NCBI RefSeq assembly: GCF_021395205.1
Contig: NZ_JAJVCS010000002.1
Coordinates: 310,001-374,000 of the forward strand
Direction: 5' to 3'
Length of the DNA stretch: 64,000 nucleotides
DNA from: Polynucleobacter sp. IMCC 30228
Lineage (GTDB): Bacteria > Pseudomonadota > Gammaproteobacteria > Burkholderiales > Burkholderiaceae
Translations under genes and position numbers: made by a program
Notes under the pieces: model-generated
Seen by the model: only the letters and a program-made list of their open reading frames with translations
Database searches by the model: none
What the model was told of the DNA's origin: nothing
Shown here: one piece after another, positions 30,719 to 38,727 of the stretch
Position numbering within the stretch: the first letter of the stretch is position 1
Layout: every line of letters starts with the position of its first letter

Positions 30719-31572
30719 AAAGTATGCGAACCGTTTTTAATGCCAACCAAAATCAAGAGGCACAGATTTTGACTGATACCCTGATCGACAATTTAACCGA
30801 GACAAATTCTTTTATTTTGACTAATGCACTTGAAATTAAGAATCTAAATTTTTTTTATGGCTCTTATCAAGGCTTAAAAAATATTAATCTCAATATTCAA
30901 GAGCAGAAGGTAACTGCATTTATTGGTCCCTCGGGTTGCGGCAAGTCAACTCTATTACGCTCAATTAATCGTATGTACGACCTTTACCCCGGTCAACGCG
31001 CTGAAGGTGAAATTCTATTTTATGGAGCAAATATTCTTGCCCCGAAGCAAGATCTCAATTTATTGCGCTCACGGATTGGAATGGTTTTTCAAAAGCCAAC
31101 CCCATTTCCAATGTCGATTTATGAAAATATTGCTTTTGGTGTACGTCTCTACGAAAAACTTTCGAAGGCTGAGATGGATGAGCGGGTTGAATGGGCCCTC
31201 AAGAAAGCAGCATTATGGGGTGAGGCAAAAGATAAATTGAAGCAAAGCGGCTTATCGCTTTCGGGCGGTCAGCAGCAGCGTTTATGTATCGCTCGTGGTG
31301 TCGCAGTTAAGCCAGCAGTATTATTACTCGATGAGCCCACATCTGCCTTAGATCCAATTTCCACAGGGAAAATTGAAGAGCTTATTAATGAATTGAAAAA
31401 TGAGTACACCATTGCAATTGTGACTCACAATATGCAGCAAGCAGCCCGCGTATCAGATTTCACGGCTTATATGTACTTAGGGGAATTGGTTGAATTTGGT
31501 AAAACTGATGAAATTTTTATTAAACCCAAGCGGAAAGAAACAGAAGATTACATTACGGGCCGATTTGGCTAA
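30715..31572 (+). CDS. pstB: Phosphate ABC transporter ATP-binding protein PstB
   Basis: ATPase that powers phosphate import. The 285-residue protein has Walker [10 protein letters not shown] near 72, the Q-loop [11 protein letters not shown], the signature [14 protein letters not shown] near 180, Walker [13 protein letters not shown] and the switch VTHNMQQA. There is an N-terminal extension of about 35 residues before [12 protein letters not shown], so a start a little downstream is possible. Confidence 0.97.
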   Translation: MKSMRTVFNANQNQEAQILTDTLIDNLTETNSFILTNALEIKNLNFFYGSYQGLKNINLNIQEQKVTAFIGPSGCGKSTLLRSINRMYDLYPGQRAEGEILFYGANILAPKQDLNLLRSRIGMVFQKPTPFPMSIYENIAFGVRLYEKLSKAEMDERVEWALKKAALWGEAKDKLKQSGLSLSGGQQQRLCIARGVAVKPAVLLLDEPTSALDPISTGKIEELINELKNEYTIAIVTHNMQQAARVSDFTAYMYLGELVEFGKTDEIFIKPKRKETEDYITGRFG

Positions 31573-31584
31573 TTAAGAGGGCAT

Positions 31585-32289
31585 ATGCCAGATAAACACC
31601 TTTCGTCGCAATTCGATTCGGATCTAAATTCGCTCTGTAGCAAGTTATTAGAAATGGGCGGTATGGTTGAATCACAAACCTCTACTGCCATGCGCGCATT
31701 TACTGAAATGGATTTAGAAATTTGTAATCAAGTTATTGAACGTGAAAAAGCGGTCAACGATTTTGAAATTGAAGTCGATTCTGCTTGTACAGAAATTATT
31801 GCCCGCCGTCAGCCGACGGCACGAGATTTGCGCTTAGTGATGGCAGTTTCTAAGGCAATTACAAATTTAGAGCGTGCTGGTGATGAAGCTGAGCGAGTTG
31901 CAAAACGTACTAAACGTATTATTGAGTCGGGCCTTAACCATAATATTAATGTGGCGGAAATTAAATTATCAGGACAAATGGCTATTTCATTATTGCGGCG
32001 TAGCTTGGATGCATTTGCACGCTTAGATACTATTGCAGCGGCAGAAGTGGTAAAAGAAGACAAGCAAATTGACGAAGAATTTCGCGCCTTTGTGCGCAAA
32101 TTAATCGTCTATATGATGGAAGATCCCAGCTTAATTACTACGGGCCTTGATATGTTGACGATAGCTAAAGCAATCGAACGCATTGGTGATCACTCTAAAA
32201 ATATTGCTGAATTTGTGATTTATATTGTTAAGGGTGCTGATGTACGCCATCTTCCTCATGCAGATTTAGTGCGTGAAGTTCATCGGTAA
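31585..32289 (+). CDS. phoU: Phosphate signalling regulator PhoU
   Basis: Couples PstSCAB occupancy to PhoR, silencing the Pho regulon when phosphate is plentiful. The 234-residue all-helical protein has the two PhoU repeats, with metal-binding ExxxD-type motifs NLERAGDEAERVAKR near 92 and KAIERIGDHSKNIAEF near 195. It lies 12 bp after pstB, in the same operon. Confidence 0.96.
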   Translation: MPDKHLSSQFDSDLNSLCSKLLEMGGMVESQTSTAMRAFTEMDLEICNQVIEREKAVNDFEIEVDSACTEIIARRQPTARDLRLVMAVSKAITNLERAGDEAERVAKRTKRIIESGLNHNINVAEIKLSGQMAISLLRRSLDAFARLDTIAAAEVVKEDKQIDEEFRAFVRKLIVYMMEDPSLITTGLDMLTIAKAIERIGDHSKNIAEFVIYIVKGADVRHLPHADLVREVHR

Positions 32290-32327
32290 GCAAAACTAAA
32301 TTGTTTAATTCGAGTGCGTAGTATCTT

Positions 32328-33041
32328 ATGGGTATAAAGATCTTAATTATTGAAGACGAGCCAGCAATTGCTGAATTAATTGCAATTAATTTAGTTCACG
32401 CAGGTTATGAGGTAGAGCGAGCGTTTCAGGCCGATCAAGCTGTACTGATGATGAAAGAGGCTATGCCAGATTTACTCGTTCTGGATTGGATGTTGCCAGG
32501 CAAATCGGGCGTGCAATTTGCTAAAGAGTTGCGAAGTAACCCCAAGACTATTGCGCTGCCCATCTTAATGCTAACGGCTAAAAGTGAAGAAGCGGATAAG
32601 GTTTTAGGCCTTGATGCTGGAGCTGATGATTATGTAACTAAGCCCTTTTCGCCAAAGGAATTAATTGCTCGAGTTAAAGCAATCTTACGCAGACAACTAC
32701 CGTCTACTGATGAAGTACCCCTCACTGTAGGGCCGTTGAAGTTAGATCCTGTAGCCCATCGTTTAATGGCAACCTCACCTCATTCCGAGCCGCAAGCTAT
32801 TGCTTTAGGGCCAACTGAATTTCGTTTATTACAATTTTTAATGTCGAATCCAGAGCGGGTTCATTCTCGTTCGGTTCTACTCGATCGAGTATGGGGTAAT
32901 GAGGTCTATATCGAAGAGCGCACTGTAGATGTGCATATCAAACGCTTGCGAGCGGCATTGGCTTTCACCGAGTGTGATCACTTCATTGAAACTGTGCGGG
33001 GTAGCGGTTATCGAGTTACTAAAAACCCAATCCAGAATTAG
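32328..33041 (+). CDS. phoB: Phosphate regulon response regulator PhoB
   Basis: Activates Pho promoters when phosphorylated. The 237-residue OmpR-type regulator has the acidic pocket (IIEDEP), phospho-acceptor D53 in VLDWMLPG, the switch Lys in DYVTKPFSPKEL, and a winged-helix domain ending VDVHIKRLRAAL and TVRGSGYRV. It follows phoU by 38 bp. Unusually, phoR is not directly next: an opposite-strand gene intervenes. Confidence 0.96.
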   Translation: MGIKILIIEDEPAIAELIAINLVHAGYEVERAFQADQAVLMMKEAMPDLLVLDWMLPGKSGVQFAKELRSNPKTIALPILMLTAKSEEADKVLGLDAGADDYVTKPFSPKELIARVKAILRRQLPSTDEVPLTVGPLKLDPVAHRLMATSPHSEPQAIALGPTEFRLLQFLMSNPERVHSRSVLLDRVWGNEVYIEERTVDVHIKRLRAALAFTECDHFIETVRGSGYRVTKNPIQN

Positions 33042-33059
33042 CTTGGATGCTAAGGTAAC

Positions 33060-34031
33060 TTACTTACTTCGCGCAGAATTAGAAAATTCACTGTTCCTTT
33101 TAACTATTAAAGGCCGAAAGCTAAATGGGGAATTTTGCCTAGCATCTACTGTAATTTCGAGCGCTTGAATCTCTTCCTCTCCCATTAATTCAACCCGAAT
33201 AACATTTTCTAACACATATTTTTGATCACTTGTCTTTAGTGGCTGATCAATTCTTAAGCGATGGGTATCACCATGAATCAAGAGTACTGCATTGCTAAAC
33301 TTCTCAGCATGGGAAGATAGACTAAGAACAGTATCGCGATAGCCATTTGCTAAATCATCAGATTGAATCTGGCCCGTAAACATATCGGCTTGAAAAGCAA
33401 AAATAATCCCAGTTAATTTTTTTTCCGTAGCCAATTGAAAAGTGTAATTAATCCAGGCTAAATTGGCTTCGTTGCGTTTAAAATATTCCTTGACAGCCAA
33501 AATATTTCTCTCAAAATCATTATTCGATCCAGGGATATTTAAACTCACAAAAAGAAATTGATCCTGAATCCAGTATGAATTTTCAACATAAAGCTTAAAG
33601 TCACTCATGACATCAGCTTGTCGTATTAAGGTCAGGGTGTTTTTACCTAAGCTTTGATTTGAGCTAAAGAATTTTTTTCTAATACTAGCAAGACGTTCAA
33701 TTGGATCGTACGAGCCCGATAATGGGCGATAACAGTCGGTCCATTCATTATCGCCAATACTATAAATTACTGGGGCTTCATAGCGTTTAAAAAAACTTGC
33801 AATTTTTTCAGTGGCAGCATCGCTACACGGTGTTTCACTTGATTTAGTATCGCCAACAAATAGGCTAAATTTAGGGTGAGATTGATTAATCGCTTGAATA
33901 AGGTTGAGGTAGCGGTACTCATCATTCGCGTTGTTGTAGGGCATGTCGCCAAGCGCCACAAAACGAAATGATTCCCCGTGGGCAAGACCCATCAGCAATA
34001 GATTAAGCACAATTGCATGTATAAATTTCAT
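33060..34031 (-). CDS. Secreted phosphoesterase-like protein with altered metal motifs
   Basis: A 323-residue protein with a signal peptide (MKFIHAIVLNLLLMGLAHG). The order of blocks follows the calcineurin-like fold: VALGDMPY, LFVGDTKS, SIGDNEWTD, and VLLIHGDTHRL near the C-terminus. Several canonical ligands are replaced: the DxH His is absent (GDMPY), GNHD/E reads GDNEW, and the lone middle His is not evident. It may be a divergent phosphatase or a binding protein. It sits between phoB and phoR on the opposite strand, convergent with phoB and divergent from phoR, which suggests insertion into the phoBR pair. No Pho box is visible before it. Confidence 0.6.
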   Translation of the reverse strand: MKFIHAIVLNLLLMGLAHGESFRFVALGDMPYNNANDEYRYLNLIQAINQSHPKFSLFVGDTKSSETPCSDAATEKIASFFKRYEAPVIYSIGDNEWTDCYRPLSGSYDPIERLASIRKKFFSSNQSLGKNTLTLIRQADVMSDFKLYVENSYWIQDQFLFVSLNIPGSNNDFERNILAVKEYFKRNEANLAWINYTFQLATEKKLTGIIFAFQADMFTGQIQSDDLANGYRDTVLSLSSHAEKFSNAVLLIHGDTHRLRIDQPLKTSDQKYVLENVIRVELMGEEEIQALEITVDARQNSPFSFRPLIVKRNSEFSNSARSK

Positions 34032-34081
34032 TTATAAGTCGTATTCTAGACCGCTTTCCTAAATCCCACTAAGATAGCGGT

Positions 34082-35383
34082 ATGGTTGCAATCCTTTTCC
34101 GTTTTATTTTTCTCCTAATCCTAGCAATTATTGCATTTGGGGTAGGTAAGTCATTTTTTAGCGAGCAAGTCGGCTTAGGTATTGCACTCGCAATAGTAGG
34201 TCTGCCATTAGCTTATTCCTATATTAATTTAGCCCGTCTGCGTAAATATATTATGCAAGGTGAGATTGAAAATCTACCCTCTACGAGTGGCAAATGGGAA
34301 GATGTGTTATTTCGCCTACAACGTTTTTTACGTGGGCAACGCCAACAATTACATCAAATTGAGGCGCAGCATGAGCGCTTTATTCAAGCCTTCCAAGCCT
34401 CACCAAATGGCATCGTCATGCTTGATGATCGTGATCAAATTGAATGGTGTAATGCGATTGCTGAAAGTTATTTTGGCTTAAATTTTAAGCGTGATGCTTT
34501 ACAGCAAATCAATTATTTAATTCGTCGCCCTGAATTTGTCCGCTACTTAAGTCAACGTAATTTTGATGAGCCCCTATTAATTGAGCAAATGGGCCAAGCA
34601 AGCAATTTAACGCTGCTGCTGCAGCTTTTTCCTTTTTCCGAAAACCGCCATTTACTATTTGCTCAAGATATAACTGACTTGCGCAAAACCGAGGCTATGC
34701 GGCGCGATTTTGTTGCTAATGTTTCTCATGAGATGAGAACCCCATTAACGGTTATGTTAGGTTTTTTAGAAACAGTACTTAATTTAGATTTAGATGAGGT
34801 GCAAAGAACTCGCTACCTAGAGATGATGCAATTGCAGGCAAAGCGCATGCAGAGCTTAGTTGAAGATTTGCTAACTCTAGCCAATCTTGAGGCTAATTTG
34901 CAACCGCCTATTTTACAAGCCATTGATATGCCAGCGCTCATGGCTTTATTAAAAAATGATGCTGAAGCCTTATCTCAAGGTAAACATATTTTTGAATTTA
35001 GTTGCGATCAAGGCCATGATTTATTGGGCAATCAAAAGGAATTACTTTCCGCATTTAGTAATCTAGTGGCTAATGCTGTGCACTATACGCCTGAAGGGGG
35101 AAAAATAAAGATTTCCTTGGTGGTCAACGAAGTTGGTCAAGGAGTTTTTTCTGTTGAAGATACTGGTCCAGGTATTTCGGCAGAACATTTACCTCGCCTA
35201 ACTGAGCGTTTTTATCGAGTAGACCGTAGTCGATCGAGGGAAACTGGAGGTACTGGGTTAGGTTTGGCGATCGTGAAGCACATTGCAAACCGCTATCAGG
35301 CACAACTACTTATTACTAGCGTACCAGGTAAGGGCAGCACCTTTTCTCTACAAATTCCTACCCAAAGGGTAGTAACTATTTAG
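34082..35383 (+). CDS. phoR: Phosphate regulon sensor histidine kinase PhoR
   Basis: Membrane kinase that phosphorylates PhoB under phosphate starvation. The 433-residue protein has two close N-terminal helices (about 3-20 and 28-47) with almost no periplasmic loop, as in PhoR. A PAS domain follows (FQASPNGIVMLDDRDQIEWCNA near 103). Then come the HisKA motif FVANVSHEMRTPLT with His 216 and the ATPase domain (NLVANAVHYTPEGG, VEDTGPGI, GTGLGLAIVKH). Its stop overlaps the stop of the convergent ppk2 gene by 4 bp. Confidence 0.95.
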   Translation: MVAILFRFIFLLILAIIAFGVGKSFFSEQVGLGIALAIVGLPLAYSYINLARLRKYIMQGEIENLPSTSGKWEDVLFRLQRFLRGQRQQLHQIEAQHERFIQAFQASPNGIVMLDDRDQIEWCNAIAESYFGLNFKRDALQQINYLIRRPEFVRYLSQRNFDEPLLIEQMGQASNLTLLLQLFPFSENRHLLFAQDITDLRKTEAMRRDFVANVSHEMRTPLTVMLGFLETVLNLDLDEVQRTRYLEMMQLQAKRMQSLVEDLLTLANLEANLQPPILQAIDMPALMALLKNDAEALSQGKHIFEFSCDQGHDLLGNQKELLSAFSNLVANAVHYTPEGGKIKISLVVNEVGQGVFSVEDTGPGISAEHLPRLTERFYRVDRSRSRETGGTGLGLAIVKHIANRYQAQLLITSVPGKGSTFSLQIPTQRVVTI

Positions 35384-36273
35384 TAGATTTTAGGGATATA
35401 CATCGAGTCTGGAATCGGGTCGCGAGTGTAGTCGGCATTGTGCACTCGCTTGGGCAAGATAATTGGTGCGTGCTCAATTGCTTGATAGGGAATTTGTTGC
35501 AGGAAATGATGGATACAATTTAGGCGGGCTTTTTTCTTGTCGTTTCCGGCTACTATCCACCATGGTGCTTCAGGAATATGCGTGCGTTCAATCATGGTCT
35601 CTTTTGCCTTGGTATAGGCTTCCCATAGTCGCCGCGACTCTAAATCCATGGGGCTTAATTTCCATTGTTTTAATGGATCATGAATACGGGTCATAAAGCG
35701 CAAATGTTGCTCATCATCAGTAATTGAAAACCAATATTTAATTAGAATAATTCCCGAGCGAACTAGCATTTTTTCAAACTCTGGTACAGAGCGAAAGAAC
35801 TCTTCATACTCTGCATCATTACAAAACCCCATTACTCGCTCAACTCCTGCACGGTTATACCAACTGCGATCGAAGAGAACTATTTCACCAGCAGCAGGTA
35901 AATTGCTGATGTAGCGCTGAAAATACCATTGCGATCGCTCCCGCTCGCTTGGGGCTGATAACGCAACTACTCGACATACTCTAGGGTTAAGGCGTTGGGT
36001 AAAGCGTTTAATCGCACCACCTTTGCCGGCTGCATCACGACCCTCAAATAGCACAACTACTTTTAATTGATTCAGCACTACCCAGTCTTGCAATTTAATT
36101 AATTCACTTTGCAGGCGAATGAGCTCTGTAAAATAATATCGACGGGCCTTGCGCTCATCGGGGGTGAGAGGATTTGGGTTATGTCGGTCATCATCAAGCT
36201 CCATTTCAAGCTCTTCATCAAAGCTATCCATTAACTCTTCTTGAGCACGGCGGTAAAGGTCGGATTCGTTCAT
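35380..36273 (-). CDS. ppk2: Polyphosphate kinase 2 (first copy, Pho-box linked)
   Basis: Transfers phosphate between polyphosphate and nucleoside (di)phosphates. Walker A is FEGRDAAGKGGAIKRF, with the catalytic/lid stretch FDRSWYNRAGVERVMGF and the C-terminal ALxCIHHF-type end, as in class I PPK2. An acidic N-terminal segment (DEELEMELDDDRH) precedes the core. I prefer the ATG at 36273 (297 aa). A TTG at 36327 would lie upstream of the likely transcription start set by the Pho box at 36343-36360; ATG 36294 is also possible. Confidence 0.9.
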   Translation of the reverse strand: MNESDLYRRAQEELMDSFDEELEMELDDDRHNPNPLTPDERKARRYYFTELIRLQSELIKLQDWVVLNQLKVVVLFEGRDAAGKGGAIKRFTQRLNPRVCRVVALSAPSERERSQWYFQRYISNLPAAGEIVLFDRSWYNRAGVERVMGFCNDAEYEEFFRSVPEFEKMLVRSGIILIKYWFSITDDEQHLRFMTRIHDPLKQWKLSPMDLESRRLWEAYTKAKETMIERTHIPEAPWWIVAGNDKKKARLNCIHHFLQQIPYQAIEHAPIILPKRVHNADYTRDPIPDSMYIPKIY

Positions 36274-36329
36274 AGGGGAAGATATGGGTGGCATTAAGCT
36301 GTGTTTGGGGGGCAATTGATAAGTCAATT

Positions 36330-36335
36330 CTTATA
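36330..36335 (-). promoter_or_regulatory. Candidate -10 box for ppk2 (first copy)
   Basis: On the minus strand TATAAG, 7 bp after the Pho box. Together they predict a start of transcription near 36323. Confidence 0.45.
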
Positions 36336-36342
36336 TTTAATT

Positions 36343-36360
36343 ATGACATTAATATGACAG
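36343..36360 (-). promoter_or_regulatory. Pho box upstream of ppk2 (first copy)
   Basis: On the minus strand: CTGTCAT, spacer ATTA, ATGTCAT, so two direct half-sites at 11-bp spacing. The match is at least as good as the pstS box. It lies in the 103-bp gap between the two ppk2 genes, so the first copy can be induced separately from the upstream genes. Confidence 0.8.
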
Positions 36361-36376
36361 CTAACTTTAGCCCCAT

Positions 36377-37168
36377 TTAGGGCTCTAATCGCGGGAGTTG
36401 TGGGGAATTGCTTGGCCATTGCACCACAATTTGTGGGTCAAATTTCAAAATTTTCTTATTTTTATTGGGGTAGCTTAGTGTCGATAAGAGATGTTGAATT
36501 AGGTTAATGCGCGCTATTTTTTTGTCATTAGCCCGAATCACAGTCCACGGCGCAGCGCTATTATTCGTTTTTTTCAGCATTGCATCGCGCGCTTTGCTAT
36601 AGGCTAGCCATTTTTTTTGCGCCTGCTGATCAATAGGACTCGTTTTCCATTGTTTCAGCGGGTCTTTGATGCGATCTAGCAAACGCTCTGCCTGTTCTTT
36701 TTTAGATATATCCAAATAGTATTTAATTAACTTGATGCCAGAGCCTACTAACATAGCCTCGAAGCCATTTACCGTTTTCATAAATTCAAGATACTCTTTT
36801 TCAGTGCAAAACCCCATGACATGCTCAACGCCTGCGCGGTTATACCAACTACGATTAAACAAGGCGAATTCACCTTTGCTGGGTAACTGCGCTACGTAGC
36901 GTTCGAAGTACCATTCGCCGGTTTCTCGATCGGACGGTTTACCTAGCGCAACAATCCGAGTTTCTCTAGGGCTCAAATGTTCAGCGATGCGCTTAATGCT
37001 GCCGTCTTTACCTGCGCCATCGCGGCCCTCAAAAATAACTAGAATACGTTCGCCATTTTTAATGAAGTGACGTTGCAACTTAACGAGTTCAATTTGTAAT
37101 AAATAAAGTTCAGCCTCGTAATCTAATTTTTTATTTTTTACTTTTTTGACGGGAGATTTAAATTTCAT
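36377..37168 (-). CDS. ppk2: Polyphosphate kinase 2 (second copy)
   Basis: A 263-residue PPK2 lacking the acidic N-terminal segment of its neighbour. Walker A reads FEGRDGAGKDGSIKRI, followed by NRSWYNRAGVEHVMGF near 112 and IKYYLDISKKEQAERL. The two copies share the core but differ clearly: position 3 of the Walker region has G for A, and FNRSWYN has N for D in FDRSWYN. They are old paralogues, not a recent duplication. The FDRSWYN to FNRSWYN change touches a conserved Asp, so activity or preference may differ. ATG 37168 is preferred over GTG 37171. Confidence 0.88.
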   Translation of the reverse strand: MKFKSPVKKVKNKKLDYEAELYLLQIELVKLQRHFIKNGERILVIFEGRDGAGKDGSIKRIAEHLSPRETRIVALGKPSDRETGEWYFERYVAQLPSKGEFALFNRSWYNRAGVEHVMGFCTEKEYLEFMKTVNGFEAMLVGSGIKLIKYYLDISKKEQAERLLDRIKDPLKQWKTSPIDQQAQKKWLAYSKARDAMLKKTNNSAAPWTVIRANDKKIARINLIQHLLSTLSYPNKNKKILKFDPQIVVQWPSNSPQLPRLEP

Positions 37169-37186
37169 CACGGTTAGTTTACAAAG

Positions 37187-38695
37187 TTACCAGATTTTTT
37201 TTAAGCTATATAGCGATTTAAGGTTTTCATTACTTTGCTCGCGTACCCGATTTTGTTCTGCACTTAACCAGCCCATGGCAAACCAATGTTGAGAATGTTT
37301 TTCTACGCTTGGCCCTAACTCATGAATCGCCACGCAGATGTCGTTATAGTTACCCAAACTTTCTAGGGCAGTAGCCATCACCTTCAGGTATTTGCTACGT
37401 TTATTACGCTGACAAAAATCTCCAAAAAACTCAAGCGAGTAACGTAAAAATTTTAATTTTTTGCGTAAACGATGACGCTTGAGATCGTCGATAGTTTTAA
37501 AGTGAGCGGCTTGTTTTTTGGTATCACGGAAGGTGCTATCGAGCATGGCAATAATCCGTTTTTTTAATAGGCTGTTAGGCAGGCTAGACTCCACATTATG
37601 ATTTCCAAGGGCGATGATGGCCAATAGTAGTTCTTGAAATGGCTTCGCACGTAAAAATGTACTAGGATGTTTTTGCGGTGGCATAATTTCTAATTGAATG
37701 GCGGGACCTTTCGAGGCCTTTAAGGCAGGACTTAACTTTTCAGCAATAAAATTGCTATCTCGATATGTGCCTAGTAATTGGAATACCTGCTCGAGTGTTT
37801 GAATTTGCAGTTCGGTCATATAGGTATGATTCAGCGCTAAAATTTTCAAAGCCGATTTAAAGCGCCGTAAACCCACTCTAAGCTGGTGTAAATGCTCATC
37901 ATAAAGATTAATACCTGCATTTATTTCACTTAAATTTGGCAAAATTTGCGCTAAACAGGATTGCACAATGGTGGAAATAATTTCAGTATCGCTTGGCTTG
38001 GAATTAGCAAAATGGGCTAACTCCGCCCGCACCGGTGGGATGGATTGAATACCATTAGCCAAGGTAAAGCCTTGTTGAGCTTTGCCCCGCGTATCAATAG
38101 AGGCGCCAAATCGCTTCACCATCATTAATGCGTGGGCAATGACCGCACTGCGTTGCCCACTTAAGAGTTCAATTTCGAGCTCCATTACGGGCACTGTTTT
38201 TTCTGTGCCTTGGGAATCAAATGCTTTAATTTGACCAAGATCAAGCGCATATTCAACCAAGCCGTTGCGCGCCTTAAGGTGGGCCTTGCGACGCCATATA
38301 TCGGTGGAATACCGTACTGCTAAGCCCTCTGCCGAGGTATTAACCAGCGCCTTCATTAGTACGGCTCCAGCAGGATGCTCGGCGTGGGCAGCTAAGGACC
38401 ATGCTGGAATACCACCCCCGCGATGGGGTACCACTATTTCATGTTCAAGCCGGGCAAAGTTGCTTGAGGTGCCTGTTTTAAGGGTCTGCACCCATTGACG
38501 GCCTTCTTTGCGCAGCCGCAAAGCAATGCCAGCACGGGCTAAGCGAAAGTCGTCAGTATCTATATAAGCAGCTTGCAAGTGTTGCCGCTTCAGGGCACCT
38601 TTGCTACGAAGAAATTTTTCAATTGCCGGCAGTTTTTCGGCTGGAAAGACGAGTTTTAGCTCGAATTCTTGATGGTCTTGATGCAATGAATCCAT
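37187..38695 (-). CDS. CYTH-CHAD domain protein
   Basis: A 502-residue fusion. The N-terminal CYTH (triphosphate tunnel) domain starts with the ExExK signature EFELKLVF near residue 10 and has RLRKEGRQWVQTLK near 60 and MELEIELLSG near 180. The C-terminal CHAD helical domain has regularly placed histidines and basic residues (HLHQLRVGLRRFKSALKIL near 310, LRKKLKFLRYSLEFF near 430). CYTH domains hydrolyse or bind triphosphates, and CHAD domains bind polyphosphate. Its place between ppk1 and ppk2 genes fits a polyphosphate role. The start is the ATG at 38695, since upstream frame runs into ppk1. Confidence 0.88.
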   Translation of the reverse strand: MDSLHQDHQEFELKLVFPAEKLPAIEKFLRSKGALKRQHLQAAYIDTDDFRLARAGIALRLRKEGRQWVQTLKTGTSSNFARLEHEIVVPHRGGGIPAWSLAAHAEHPAGAVLMKALVNTSAEGLAVRYSTDIWRRKAHLKARNGLVEYALDLGQIKAFDSQGTEKTVPVMELEIELLSGQRSAVIAHALMMVKRFGASIDTRGKAQQGFTLANGIQSIPPVRAELAHFANSKPSDTEIISTIVQSCLAQILPNLSEINAGINLYDEHLHQLRVGLRRFKSALKILALNHTYMTELQIQTLEQVFQLLGTYRDSNFIAEKLSPALKASKGPAIQLEIMPPQKHPSTFLRAKPFQELLLAIIALGNHNVESSLPNSLLKKRIIAMLDSTFRDTKKQAAHFKTIDDLKRHRLRKKLKFLRYSLEFFGDFCQRNKRSKYLKVMATALESLGNYNDICVAIHELGPSVEKHSQHWFAMGWLSAEQNRVREQSNENLKSLYSLKKIW

Positions 38696-38727
38696 ATTGG
38701 TGCATTCTAACTCGCAAACATGACAAA

